Below, piece after piece: positions 48,791-60,281 of a DNA stretch of 64,000 nucleotides. The DNA is from Enchytraeus crypticus (Eukaryota > Annelida > Clitellata > Enchytraeida > Enchytraeidae). Within the stretch, counting starts at the first letter, position 1, and the number at the start of each line of letters is the position of its first letter. The stretch is from positions 1,632,501-1,696,500 of the forward strand of contig CAJHZI010000481.1 of the NCBI GenBank assembly GCA_905160935.1, read 5' to 3'. Both the position numbers and the translations under genes were made by a program. The notes under the pieces are model-generated. The model was not told where the DNA came from. It saw only the letters and a list, made by a program, of their open reading frames with translations, and made no database searches.

Positions 48791-48864
48791 GTAGATTAAG
48801 GAAATAACTTAATAAAGTTCGTTAGGTGATGAGGTCGTAGGCCTACTATCAACATATCGTCTTA

Positions 48865-49085
48865 ATTGCGTAGGGGTATAACGTCATGAAGTTTTAAATG
48901 ACAGATCCTGAGGTGAATTGAACTGGTTCGAATCCCAGCCGCGCTGATCTGAGAGTAAAATCTCGGACATTCACTGGACTGGTTACACGGAAAATGGAAT
49001 AAATTGCCTAATGGTTTAAACATGTGGTATTAAAAAGTGATAGATATCAGCATAGTTGATCATTTCACTATAATGCGTGTTTACT
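48865..49085 (+). mobile_element. tRNA-headed SINE, family D, copy 1
   Basis: Long match to 61228-61460: AACGTCATGAAGTTTTAAAT, B box GGTTCGAATCCC (48925-48936), TTTAAACATGTGGTA and TTCACTATAATGCGTG. Copy 1 lacks about six bases just before the B box. By eye the two are well above 90% alike over about 200 bp, so this family was active fairly recently. Confidence 0.85.
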
Positions 49086-50844
49086 TTTTTATCGTACTAG
49101 AAACTTGTAAGCTTATATAAACAAAATCTTATTCCAAAATATTTTTCGGTTACATCCGAACCACTGTGTAAGCCCGATTAATTTGATTCTCAAAATCGAT
49201 GTCTGCCAACAAAAAGCGCATATTCTCTAGGAGCCATGGAAGGTAAATCATATATCAGAGCTAGTTGCTAATTGAAGCAGTTTGAGGCAAAGGTATAACT
49301 AATGATGCTAAATATAGCCTTTGAAATGCTACTACATGTATATAAAAGCGCTGCAGGAATTAATCACTAAGCAGTCTCGTAGACCGTCCAGCGGCCATGA
49401 AGCTGTTATAGAAACTTGTTAAAAAGTTAGAACTATAAATCCATAAGCCTAGTGTGACCTGTACAATAATATACTCGGACTGATATAGTTAAATCTAACA
49501 ATTTAGCCAGAAGTTCAAGCTTGCTGTTATATAATTCTCGTTTTAACATCAGAATACTCGAATCTAATTGACTGAATTGATAGTATAGGCCTATCGCAGA
49601 ATAAATCCGTCATTGTAGAATATTAATTCAAAGATACTCTAGAACACCAAATATAGATAATTTATAAGGTTAAAATGAAATTTAGATGAATACGGCATTA
49701 AGGGTCATACAGTGTACTTTATTATTGTCGTTGTAAGTTTTAATATTGAAGCTGAAATTAATAAGAACATTTAATTGAAATTCTTTGTCGTTGCACTTGT
49801 AAGTGATGCCTACGCAGCCAGATCTGAATCTTTAAATTAGTATTCAAAAAGATAATTTATACTCTATTGTTCTACATTACTTTGAAAAAAACTACGTTGT
49901 TTTCAAGTTATTATTCTTTTCAAAGAGTTATTAAAAAATAGGGTCAAGACCTCTTCTTTGAACACAATTTCTGTCAAAACACCTAACATTTGGCTAATGT
50001 TTGCCATAATTTTTTCCTTTACCTTAAAATTTATTCGGTACCCCCCATCTTACAATTTACAGACTAAACTCTTCCTTCAGTACTTCCTTTTAGCTCATGG
50101 GGCATGGATTATTCCGTAGACTTTGAATCTTGGTAGATCGAATTCATTAGTAGACACTTGTAAATTTCACAGATGCGCATTCAGAACCCGAGCAGCCCGA
50201 CTGATTAATGCGCAAGTCTTTTATCGAATCGTTAAATGGTAATCGACGGCCGAGAAGCGGTTAGGTGGTAGGAACAGGTAGTAAATTACACAGATCGCTG
50301 CTGTAGAATGCGTAGATAATATCAGCTTGAGCTGGAACAGAAATTACGAGGTGGGAAGACAAATTGAGATTAGCGTACAGATTGAATTTTAGAGATCAAT
50401 GTCTTGAAAATGTACAAAGATTCACTGGCTCACACATTATAAATACAGAATAATGCTGTATCATAATGACTGAAAGTGTTTCTATAACATTTCTTTTAAT
50501 AACGTTTAGCAAAGTTTAAAGTTGCACCATTTTTTATATCAGCTCAATAAAAATAGTATTATATAGCGATTGTTGGAGGAGATGACATGGCCGGTTTTCG
50601 TAAGATATAAATTATTTAATGATTCTCTGCAGTACATATTTTATTTCAATATTGATCTTTTTAAATACTAAAACTTTGTATTTTCGTTAGACGTGCATTA
50701 AATGGCGCAAAATTAATTTTACATGTATAATTAAAAGTGTAAAATGATTCTTAATTAAGAAGTTGTAAGTTTATTTTATTAACAAAAATATTACAGTATA
50801 TTTTTATGCTATGTTGTTGATGTTACGAGTTTAAATGAAATATT
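49086..50844. other. FoxF intron, nothing recognised
   Basis: AT-rich sequence with no gene or clear repeat family. Confidence 0.6.
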
Positions 50845-50851
50845 GTTTATT

Positions 50852-50902
<51 letters not shown>

Positions 50903-50924
50903 ATATATATATATACAAATAAAC
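50845..50924. repeat. 80-bp palindrome with (TA)n core
   Basis: GTTTATTTG at the left end and CAAATAAAC at the right end flank (TA)n on both sides of a TTT interruption. More (TA)n and a TATAGGCCTATA follow to 50968. Confidence 0.88.
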
Positions 50925-51419
50925 ATATATATATATATATATATACATATATATAGGCCTATATATAAAATTTGTCGTAGCTATTGATTAAAATACAATA
51001 AAATAGAAAAAGCTTTTCAACGAATGTTGAACGACGAATACTTTTACATGTCAATCCTGATTGGCATGTAGGATATTGTAGAGGAAGGGGGGCTATTGAA
51101 GTGGGGGGGGGGGTTGATTGAGTGTTAAGTAGGGCTGAAATGAATCAGGCGTGAATGTGGCGAGAAATCGTCGAGTTAACACGTCCCACTGGGCCAGTGA
51201 TGGAGCGAGCATGGATGCTATATTCGTCGAAGTTTAATCACGTCTGACTGGAGACTATGAGGGAATCCTAAACAAGGATTAGATCGTAGTTATTTATTAG
51301 TACTTTCCTAGGAAAGCTTAAAAGTCATATTTGCGGTTTGCATAGGTCAATGTTTTGACTCTTTTGGCTTGGACTTGCACTGTTTTAAATCTAACTTTCT
51401 CTTGTGTACTTTGTATACT

Positions 51420-51530
51420 TAGTCGCCATCATGTCGTATTTTGGCGTCTGTTTGCACAGAGTCTGCTTGAGACGTCCCTGACATTGCCATATGGCTAGGA
51501 ACCGGACATTAAATTATTATTGATAGAATG
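51420..51530 (+). mobile_element. SINE-like 3' end with GGACATTAAATTATTATTG
   Basis: GACGTCCCTGACATTGCC, then TAGGAACCGGACATTAAA and a short ATT tail. It resembles the CR1-type terminus and is probably a degenerate LINE or SINE 3' end. Confidence 0.35.
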
Positions 51531-52194
51531 ATTAATTAATTTATATAATTGTTAATCTTCATGTACGTTTTGTAGCTAGAACATTAGTGTTATTTCTAAC
51601 CAATTAATATGCCATGATATCATTAGAATGACCACTGCATGTGGCACTATGATACTTTTCTGGCTTATGGACGATGCGATAAAAGGCTTACCTGTTAAAT
51701 TAGTTCACTGTTGAGTTCACTGGGTCAACTCTATCAGTAAAGACGTTGACGGGTACTTTGCCTATTTGTCGGAGGCAGCCGCCAAACAACTCTATAAACT
51801 TAGTATTATAGATAAATACTGTATATTGATCATTATGAAAAGTGAGAGCTAACTAGTGGCAGATTTAAATAAATAATATGAGAATTTGCTGGCATATATT
51901 ATGCGAATCCGAAGAGAAAAACAAAGAACAGTAACAATGATATCGATGGATGTTATTAATGTAATCATAAAGAAGTACAAAGTGGAAGAGCAAAGATCTT
52001 AGTAATCTTTGAACTAATCTTTCTTAAAACGAATATACAGTGGGAGGTAGTGAAGGAGAGCAAACACAATTCTCTATATTTGTCTTTAGTATACATTTGT
52101 TTAAATAAATTGTAGTAAGGCCTTCTGTATTTGACATATTACTACAAAAAATGTGCCAAGTTGCTCCGATAACTATCGAATTCCAGGAGTAGTA

Positions 52195-52278
52195 ACTACC
52201 ACTTGTTAGCAACTTCAGCAACAACAACAACAACAGAATTAGAGTGCTACTGTCGTCCATGACAACATTGAACACTCT
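52195..52278 (-). mobile_element. Repeat with (TTG)n tail, copy 2
   Basis: A (CAACAA)n run, then AGAATTAGAGTGCTACTGTC and CATGACAACATTGAACAC. Matches the 29.9-kb copy in the same orientation. Confidence 0.5.
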
Positions 52279-52457
52279 TTAACAACTACTGTCACCGCTA
52301 ATGGACTTATCGTTCAACTTAACTGTCGGTGCTAAACTATCATCAGCAGCTTTCATTTAGCGCATTTTTAATAATTTATCAATTTAATCAGAAGAGTAAT
52401 AATGGCAAATCATAAGAAGAATCGTAGGAGTAAGTCTTGTTTTAACTTGTCAAACCC

Positions 52458-52575
52458 ATGGTGCGGGATTTAGCGCATTAGGTTAAGCTGCGCGTCAACT
52501 GAGCGAAGTTAAGCTTCATCGCGCACGGTTAGTACTTTGTGTGTGACCACCTTGGAAGACCAAATTTTGACAGCT
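52458..52575 (+). mobile_element. 5S rRNA-derived SINE-like element or 5S pseudogene
   Basis: Resembles the 5S rRNA internal promoter region. GAAGTTAAGC (52505-52514) matches the 5S A box. GGTTAGTACTT (52527-52537) and GTGACCACCTTGGAAGACC (from 52543) match the C-box side in the correct order and spacing. The 5' third (GGGATTTAGCGCATTAGG) does not match 5S well, and the 3' end leaves the gene. This fits a SINE3-type retroposon head better than a 5S gene. It is not expected to make functional 5S rRNA. Confidence 0.65.
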
Positions 52576-52707
52576 GTGAAAGAAAAATCCCAGTGTGATG
52601 GAAGGTTATTCTTAAATCCAAGCCGGTTGCAATTGATGCGCCAACAAAAGGCAAGGATTACTAATAACCATGGCGACAATTGAAAGAACTAACGACAACT
52701 ACAAAAA

Positions 52708-52809
52708 AACAACTAAGAAAGGATACTATGTAGCACATGCTGCATGCCATGTGTGTAACTATACCAATGACATGAAGCATGTGCTACATAGTTTCCTTTC
52801 TTAGTTGTT
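52708..52809. repeat. Foldback hairpin, 34-bp arms
   Basis: The left arm 52708-52741 (AACAACTAAGAAAGG... AGCACATGCT) and the right arm 52776-52809 are reverse complements with one mismatch. The loop is 34 nt. It lies on the FoxF sense strand inside the intron. It could be a small foldback transposon remnant or a structured RNA such as a microRNA-like precursor; no sequence match is claimed. Confidence 0.75.
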
Positions 52810-52879
52810 GCTGCTATACTTAGTATGTATGTAACTATACGAACCAAAAACGTGGCTGGATATCGATAGTTGGGTTTAT

Positions 52880-53560
52880 CATTACTCCATGGACTCGAGG
52901 CACTGCATTGCACGGGTAGAGCGGACGGTCGGGTCTGCTCTAAACTTCAACGGGCAGGGCATCTGGTTTATGCTGCGCTAAGGTCTAGTGCTGGGAATTC
53001 GGTTGAATCAAGAGCTTGGTAGTTGGAAAGTGTTAGTGATGACAGAATGGGTGGCTAACTGAATGAGAGGCAGGGAGAGGAGTTAGCGAAATGGAGATGG
53101 CGCATTGAAGAAATTTCGTGCAGGTGAGGGCGTAAATGGAGAAGTTCAAAACGTTTTCGTGGAGCAAAAACTTTTAAGATAATTCTAAGCGACGCAACTG
53201 GAATGCGTAGTTGGGTTGAAAAGGAAAAATTGAAAAAAACCTTGTGCGGCACTTTTTAGTGTCACACACTAGTCAGCAATTAAAACGGGGTTTTCTGGAG
53301 ACCGTTTTACGGCGATCATTTGGGGGTGAGCGACCCGTCATTGTCAGTCATTGCCCTTGCACCCCCCCCCCCCCATCACAGATTCATCATTGGAAGGGGG
53401 TTGGTAAAACTTAATAATGCCCTATTAAAGGCGAAACAGTAATGTATAATTAAAGTCGAAAGATGTGCATCACGGATTGGCCATCTGGGGGAAAATCTGA
53501 ATGATTTTAATCGGCACTGCATGCGGTACTTATATATTCAATGCAATTTTCAATTATTTG
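52880..53560. promoter_or_regulatory. Low-repeat block about 1-1.6 kb before FoxF exon 2
   Basis: GC-richer, with a C12-13 run at 53366-53378. It includes ATCACGGATTGGCCATCTGG and TGATTTTAATCGGCACTGC, and no recognised repeat. No convincing coding frame. Confidence 0.2.
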
Positions 53561-54429
53561 CATAAATTTTCATTTATTTTCCACATTATAGTAATGTAAT
53601 CTTTCTATATTAAATAGTAATGACATTTATTTAAATATCATTATTTTTTGCTTTTACTGAAAATGGCAATCACTGTCATGGGAAGGCAAAGTGGCGATAC
53701 TTAGGGACAAACCCTTGAAACGGGGGGGATTTATCCTCTCCTAACCTAAGGATTTACCCCCAGTATAAAGGTGCTGCTGAAGGAGATTTAGAAACAATTG
53801 AGGAGGAGATTTAATGAAATGAGGGAGTGAAAAACTTGAATCATCATGAGAAGGGGAAGTAATGTGAGGCATTTCATTGCGCTACGACTAATTGCCAAAT
53901 CGTTTATCCCATCAGTTAACTGCAGCACAACTACAATTTCTTCATCAACACCTCAGATTCTGTGAGTGTGGGCTGAACAAGGGACTGTATTTTACTGGAT
54001 GTATTCATGCGCAGGATGTTGCACTAATTTTAGTTCTTATTTCAGTATTGTACTGTAAAATATAGCTATGAATAGAAAGCTCGGTGACTTAGAGGACTTT
54101 GTGTTTTGAGGAAAGGGCATGGGGACCCCGACCACCAATAATCTAAATCAAATAACAGTTAAATATTTAAGCCGACAGAAAATTTAACTTTATTATGATT
54201 ACTATTTCACATTATTGTATTTGTATTTAAATACTGTATATTTCTCGCTGTTGATTAAATTAATTCCTGTGGATAATGATGTATATGACTTAGCTATGAG
54301 TCGAGACCTGTGAAGGAAGCAGGTTAGAGAGACTACTCTTATGTCAACTAGATAGGTTACTTGTGACCACTTTGACGGCCTTGTTTGTGTATGTCACTGC
54401 ATATTTTGAGTGTACCGAAATAAACATAG

Positions 54430-54430
54430 T

Positions 54431-54467
<37 letters not shown>

Positions 54468-54517
54468 ATGTCCATAAAATGACGTCTAATAGAGTACGAT
54501 GCTGCTGGTTATTACAG
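54430..54517 (+). promoter_or_regulatory. FoxF: Exon 2 acceptor region with distant (CT)n tract
   Basis: The 3' splice site ends GGTTATTACAG. The 15-20 nt just before it is a poor pyrimidine tract containing several G and A. A strong (CT)n run lies about 50-85 nt upstream (54432-54469). This layout resembles acceptors with a distant polypyrimidine tract and could be sensitive to polypyrimidine-tract binding proteins. The regulatory reading is inference. Confidence 0.4.
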
Positions 54518-54906
54518 CTGGAACACCCTCTCTGAATAGCGATCAGCAGTCACTGAACGTCTACGACAGGATGTGCATGAATCCTTCATCTCACCGGGAC
54601 TCCTACATCTCGTCGAGTGACCTCCGGGCCGCCCTGGTCGGTCATCATCGGCTCGGCGACTACCAGGGGCCCCGCCACCAGGGCTCGACCCCTGGTCTGG
54701 AGGAGGCATCGATGCGGGCGATGAGGCCGAACAGATCTCACGGTGAAGGGGGAATGGAGTCAGAGCAGTATATGGGAGATCTATATAGAGGGTCTCTACT
54801 GGGGGGTCACATGTTGCCCGGGACCCCTCAAGTCCCCGGTCCTGCACCGGTGGGGGCAAATATGTTCGGAAATACGGCCGGTTATTACGAGAGATGTTCT
54901 TTATAA
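54518..54906 (+). CDS. FoxF: FoxF coding exon 2 (C-terminal 128 residues)
   Basis: The acceptor ATTACAG ends at 54517. The exon starts with CT, which completes the split codon left by exon 1 (G+CT, Ala649). The frame then stays open to the stop at 54904-54906, giving a joined protein of 777 residues. The exon is visibly GC-rich compared with its AT-rich surroundings. It encodes a Gly/Pro/Ser-rich tail with the segments SLNVYDRMCMNPSSH and ISSSDLRAAL, ending NTAGYYERCSL. Vertebrate FOXF genes are also two-exon genes with a short C-terminal exon, and their tail includes CDRK and GSYYH segments that weakly resemble this one. The ATG at 54499 lies upstream of the acceptor and is not thought to be a start. 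Assignment to FoxF rests on matching phase, composition and family gene structure, not on strong sequence identity. Confidence 0.8.
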
Positions 54907-55346
54907 TTTTTTATTTATTATTGCAATTGAAAAGAATAATTAGGTTACGATTACGTTGAAATCTGCTGGACTTCAGGAAGGCGAAGAGATATCGTTATAA
55001 TAAAGAATATCTGGTTAAATTAATATTATAACAACTAAGCCCTACTATGTATATATTATTACATCTTAGTATTATACTAAGGAAGTTTTTAATATACATG
55101 TATCTTGAAATTTATGACTTATATACATGAATATAATTTAGATAGGTACGCGTACATGTGCAATTTTTGTACATATATATGCGCATCGGGTAAAGTAAGA
55201 CTTGGTCTCATGTTTAATTGTATTTTTAAAGGAGTGAATAAAAATATAGCTTTACTCTGTAAACATAGAAACTATAGCAAATCTCAATGGGTTTTCAACC
55301 GTGCTTAAGGGGTATTCAACCGTCAATTGGGGTTATCAAAAATAAA
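54907..55346 (+). other. FoxF: FoxF 3' UTR region with poly(A) signal candidates
   Basis: The sequence becomes AT-rich directly after the stop codon. Canonical AATAAA hexamers occur at 54999-55004, 55237-55242 and 55341-55346. Any of these could end the transcript; the sequence alone does not choose. A second frame running past the stop has no support. Confidence 0.4.
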
Positions 55347-56334
55347 TCCGAGTTAAATCAAATGAACCTCTTAAGTTGGACAGTTGACTGAATATATACT
55401 GTACGTTGTATATTGTCTCGGAATCAAACGGCTCAAATCTCTATAGTGTAACAATTATCAATGTAATGAATTTTCACGATTGTTCACATCTATATTTTCA
55501 TACAATTTCCTTACTAATTGGACTTTAATTTACAGTGTAGAAGAGTGGGGTAAATTGTTACAATTTCTCTTTCTATAATGTTGACTGTCTTAACATGTGC
55601 ATGTGTATCTATGATTTATATGAGAGAGCCTTCATACCTACAATAACTGAGATAAATCCTCATGATTATAGTGTATGCTCTGATACCAATTTTATACAAG
55701 TACTCTGATTATACAAGTACTATGATTTCAAGACATTTCCACATAGATTAAATTAAATTGTCGTTTGTCCTATAGATATTGAAGATGTCTTTGTTATATT
55801 GCTTGAATTATGGACTAGGTTTAATGACTGATTGATGTATTACTGTTTCTACTGATTATTGATTGATTTATACAGGGATTAGAAACGTTATTATTGAATC
55901 AGATACTTCATTGTATTTGCATATATTGAGTTAAACTGAACTTAGTATTCTAGTTTTGTCTGGAATCTAAATATAATAGGGAGTTTTACGCAAAATTTTA
56001 AAAAATGACCCGATTGCCTTTATTGATTGGTAAAAGTCTTACCTGTAATGTTTCTATAGTAAATACCGATTAATCAGTAATATTTGTAATAAGCTTCGTT
56101 ATGTATGGTGATTTTCATAAAATTGCATAAAGAATTTTGAGAACAGTTAACGAATACAAAAATAGTTAATGCTATTTGCAATGCATTCTTAACACAGTAC
56201 GATCATCCTTATCGAAGAAAAATCATGGACTTAAAGTGATCGACTATTACGATAATGTATGTGGTATGCGTTGTATTAACTCAATACTTCAACTAAATTA
56301 TGGCGTAGATCGATGACGGGTTTGGTTTGAAACA

Positions 56335-56457
56335 ATGGCTTGCTATCAAGTTGTTCAACAGCGGATCAGTAGGCGCAGGTTCAAATTCAGTGTTCTTCCC
56401 GTTACTGATATGCTATTCTAGAAGGAAACTGACGAAAACTTGGCCGTAGCCTTATAA
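56335..56457 (+). mobile_element. SINE family A variant
   Basis: Diverged copy with CAGCGGATCAGTAGGCGCAG, GGTTCAAATTC (B box), CCCGTTACTGATATGC and AAGGAAACTGACGAAAAC. Confidence 0.65.
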
Positions 56458-57689
56458 CTTATCCTGAAAATGCACTAGTATGACGTATTGAAATTTCAGT
56501 ATAGATATATAGGCCTACAAGGTCTACATGCTTAGGAAGTTTTATAGCTTCGTATGTTAAGCTCACTAGCTGTAGTAGATCAATTAATTCCAATAGGTTA
56601 ATCCTAATTACGCAAAATTACGTTTAAAAAGTTTAAAAAGTTAATTAAATTAAACTAATTACCCTTTAGTTTAACGTCTTTGTCACTGTCATAGGAACAT
56701 TGTTGTCTAACGATAAGTAATAAGATGAAAACCTATGACACTCTGTATCTAGACACATTTCTAAAATTTTACAATTATCGTCCACGTAGGCCTATGCAGA
56801 ATAGGGCACAATACATGTATAATATCTGCATTATGCACTTGCATGATTGATATATGCACATGTAATTAATGAAGCCGCCTGTCGGTATATGATACATAAT
56901 TGTATGACGACAAAGCATTAGATATCATATGGGATAATCTTTCAATAGTCTTAATCTAAAACTCTTCCAGAGACAACACTGATCTCAATGATAGGCCCTA
57001 TATAGGCCTATATACGGCGGGGAACTTACAATATCCAATAAAAGTTCGGCATTTAGTTCGACAACGTTTAACTTATGAGTTTATTCTCTTGCTTTCTTGT
57101 ATTTGCTCGTTCTTACAAAATATGTACAGTTTCTCATTAATCTATTTCAGTATATTCAAATTCAACAAATGAGAATGAATTATACTATTGTTAATTGCAT
57201 TAAACTAAAAAATTAAAGATGTTCATTCTCTCAAGATGTACGAAATTCCTATCATCAATAAACTCGTAATTGTCTTAAATATCTCTCGTTTTGTTTTGGT
57301 ATTCGGAAAAGAACTATATATTTCGCGATTAAAGATTTTTCCTTCTTTATCAAAATAATAAAAATTAATTAATTAATTAAATGTAGGTGAAATCTTTGAC
57401 TTTATATTCATAGCAGCAGCTGCTTAACTTATCTCATATTAGAAACCTCCAATGTTGTAATATCCAAAACTTGTCAAAATGTTTCTTCTTCGATGAGATC
57501 ATCTGATTAAGCACTTAAATTAAATTAAATTAAATTTGTTAGCTTAAGTGATAAACCCCACAAAGTACTGTAAAACTATGTAAAAGTTATACAACCGGCT
57601 TTGCGAACTAGGATTCTTTTTAAATAATCTAAAAAATATTTTCAGCTTTAAATTAACAATGTAGGGATATCAGAGATGGATTAATAATT

Positions 57690-57915
57690 AATTAGAATTA
57701 TATTCAGAGAAATGCTTAATTAGCTCAGCAGATATGCATAGGACTGCACAGCATGCAGAGCAGATGTGTATGGGCCTCTATTTGAGATTCAAGCAGCTAT
57801 CAGCAATGGAAAATGGCACATATTATTAATTATGTCACATGTATATCATTAGTTTATTAACATGGCATACAATTAGCCGAAGCGAACAACGACAATTGAA
57901 TTTAATTAATTGAGT
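57690..57915. promoter_or_regulatory. Downstream block with dense factor-site-like motifs
   Basis: CTTAATTAGCTCAGCAGATA, an octamer-like ATATGCATAG, GCACAGCATGCAGAGCAG, CAGATGTG (E box) and several TTAATTA sites lie close together in sequence free of recognised repeats. Candidate conserved element. Confidence 0.22.
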
Positions 57916-58492
57916 ACTTTCACTAGAGTCATTTAAGTCACTACAGTTGCTACTACATGAAAATCAAAAAACAACCTGCCAATACGCAAAAATGAATCTA
58001 AGAAGTAATAAATTTGACGACGGTACAATTGTACCCTCGAAGATGACTTAAATTTTCGCCCAACCCAGGAAGAAAATATCTCTCGAAGAATCCAACGTGC
58101 TTTGATTCTTTTGCAAATATCTTAAATTTCATTTTAGCTTCAGAGACACAACAATTGATTTTCATTCTTGGTTCTCATGGCTATATTCACGCATATCTAG
58201 TGTACTTTTATCGCAGTGTTGTCCTCCTTAAATATCCAGGACGGTGCACATTGTAGTGCAGCACTTAAGATTACCATGTCAATCAGGGAACGCTTCAGGC
58301 AAGAAACTTGCAGAGTTCAACTAAAGCTTATGATAATTGGCAACAGATTGTTGTAACTGAAGCCTCCGTAAAAAGAATCAAAACACTTGTTGACTGATTG
58401 TGTGTGTTAATATATCTCAAAATATAAAAAGATAGAGTAAGAGTTATAGTGTAGCTAATAGTACATGTAATTTGTGCAAATTATCTCCCATA

Positions 58493-58630
58493 GCGTGACG
58501 GCCAAGGCCAAGATTAATGTCAGTTCCCTGCTCGAATAGCATGTCCGTGACGGGGAGAACACTGGATTTGAAGCCTGCATCTACCGATCCGCTGTCGAAC
58601 AACTTGCCAACGAGCCACCGGCTCAGTACA
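58493..58630 (-). mobile_element. SINE family A variant
   Basis: Reverse copy with GATTAATGTCAGTTCCCTGC, CGTGACGGGGAGAACACTGG, TTTGAAGCCTGC, GATCCGCTGTCG and AACGAGCCACCGGCTCAG. Confidence 0.7.
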
Positions 58631-58936
58631 ATGACACCGGCATCATTTCGAAGCTTTGCGATATTTTAAACTTTACTTAAATTAATTTTAATTATAATAC
58701 ATGTCAATGGTTCGAGACATTTTGTAGTGACGCGATAATTCATGATGCTATTTATCACTTATAATATCGCGTATCCAAATCGTTAAACAGTTAAGAGTAC
58801 ATCTTCCAAGTACGGATCAGGAAAAGTGTCGACTTTTATTCAGGACAGGAATCCAAAATCTACGAGAGTTCATTCACTTCACGACCCCAGGAGTCAAATT
58901 TTGTTGACATTACATTACCTGCATCGTTATATAGTC

Positions 58937-58960
58937 AGTTATTTGGATATCCAAATAACT
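58937..58960. repeat. Perfect 24-bp palindrome
   Basis: AGTTATTTGGAT followed at once by its reverse complement, with no spacer. Confidence 0.92.
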
Positions 58961-60281
58961 AGGCAAACATGTCATCTACATACAAATACATATTTGACAT
59001 AAATATTAACTACGTTATTTTTCAAAAGCATGTACAAATGTATTATTACATAGCATAGTGGCCTATTACAACATGTAAAACTTTGTTGCAATGTAGTATG
59101 CAGCATGAAGTAGATTATATAAATAATAAAAAGATACATAGGCCAATATGTGTACCATGCTTCTGATACACAAATATACAGTAGATGTATACCTCACCTA
59201 CCAACAACTAAACATACTTTGAACATTCCAACCAAAGGAGCATTGACTTAATAAGATTAACTTTTCTGAATTTTGAATTGGGAAATTTCGAAAATTTGAC
59301 ACACCGACTTATGCATGCGTGAGAAGACCGTGATAACTCGTGGAGCAGGACGAATATTAAAAAGGCTTGCATTCTAAAAATTAACCAAACTTAAAAACTA
59401 TTATTAGAATTATAATATATTAATCAGGTTTATTTGTACGAAGAATTGAAATTGTTTTTAAAGAGTCGACTAACTGTGAGTCGATGAACGTAATGTAAAC
59501 TTAACCTCGGACCTAAGTTACAGTTTACTTAGTTATAGGAAATATCATAAGTCAGTTAAGGATAATAAGTTTACAGTATGTGCTGCCATCAATTTTATTG
59601 TGATTGATTGCTCATAAATAGGATGTTCAATTTGTTCATGGTGCGTAGGAATGCGTTCTTTAGACCAATCATTTGACAGTTCGCTAGACAAGGAGAACAA
59701 TTTTTAGTAATAAAATTTTTTAATTTACAATGTCCAAATTGTCCAGTTCATGATGTTTCGTCGTCACAAAACTAACTGGAGAGTATTTGGTAATTTGGCT
59801 AAGATATTTCTCACAGAAAGCATACCGGCAAAATGTCACACACATGCATAAAATGTCAGACATATTGAAAACGCGTATGCCTTATCATACACATAGGTTA
59901 TTAGGCTAATTCGCGGATATTTAAATGCCTAACCTCTGAATAGCGAAACTTACATTGATTTCTCGTGGATTTGATGCTCGGATCAGATGGGTAGAGATTA
60001 AAATCTCTGACATTTTGAAAACCAAAATGTACTCAGCTTCCTAATCATTAAGTGATGTTAAGTGGGAGCATATCAATAATGATGATACTTTCTCAATAAT
60101 TGCAATTTAACCTTTTACAATTTAGCATACTTTTTACATTACACATTAATATTCGAACATAGCATGAAACCCAAAAAGATTTCATATCAAAGTTGCTCAA
60201 TATACTCTATGAGCCTCTTCGAGAGGTCTAAGATTTCAGGTTCTACATTATAGTCCTAGTTATATCTGGTCATAGTCGTCC
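58961..60281. other. Intergenic, nothing recognised
   Basis: AT-rich. No gene or repeat family seen. Confidence 0.6.

Larger units (their letters stand above)
34488..54517 (+). other. FoxF: FoxF intron between the coding exons (20,030 bp)
   Basis: GT-AG intron, phase 1: donor AAG|GTTTGT at 34488 and acceptor TTATTACAG at 54517. It is packed with retroelement copies (RTE-like 3' end, CR1-like LINE and fragment, SINE families B, C and D, a 5S-like element), minisatellites and (TA)n tracts. Between these are low-repeat stretches at about 36.6-38.8, 44.2-47.2, 49.1-50.8 and 53-54.4 kb with no recognisable gene. Large introns in developmental transcription factor genes often carry enhancers; that role here is inference. 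If the intron is retained, translation stops five codons after the donor. Confidence 0.78.
55347..58492. other. FoxF 3' flank
   Basis: AT-rich with a SINE variant at 56.3 kb and three TAGGCCTA octamers (56509-57010). Nothing coding. Confidence 0.55.

Noticed and set aside
52458-52575. Functional 5S rRNA gene
   Set aside because: Only the internal promoter part matches; the 5' third and the 3' end do not.
54512-54859. Antisense frame over FoxF exon 2
   Set aside because: Shadow of the GC-rich coding exon. The + strand frame has splice-phase support.
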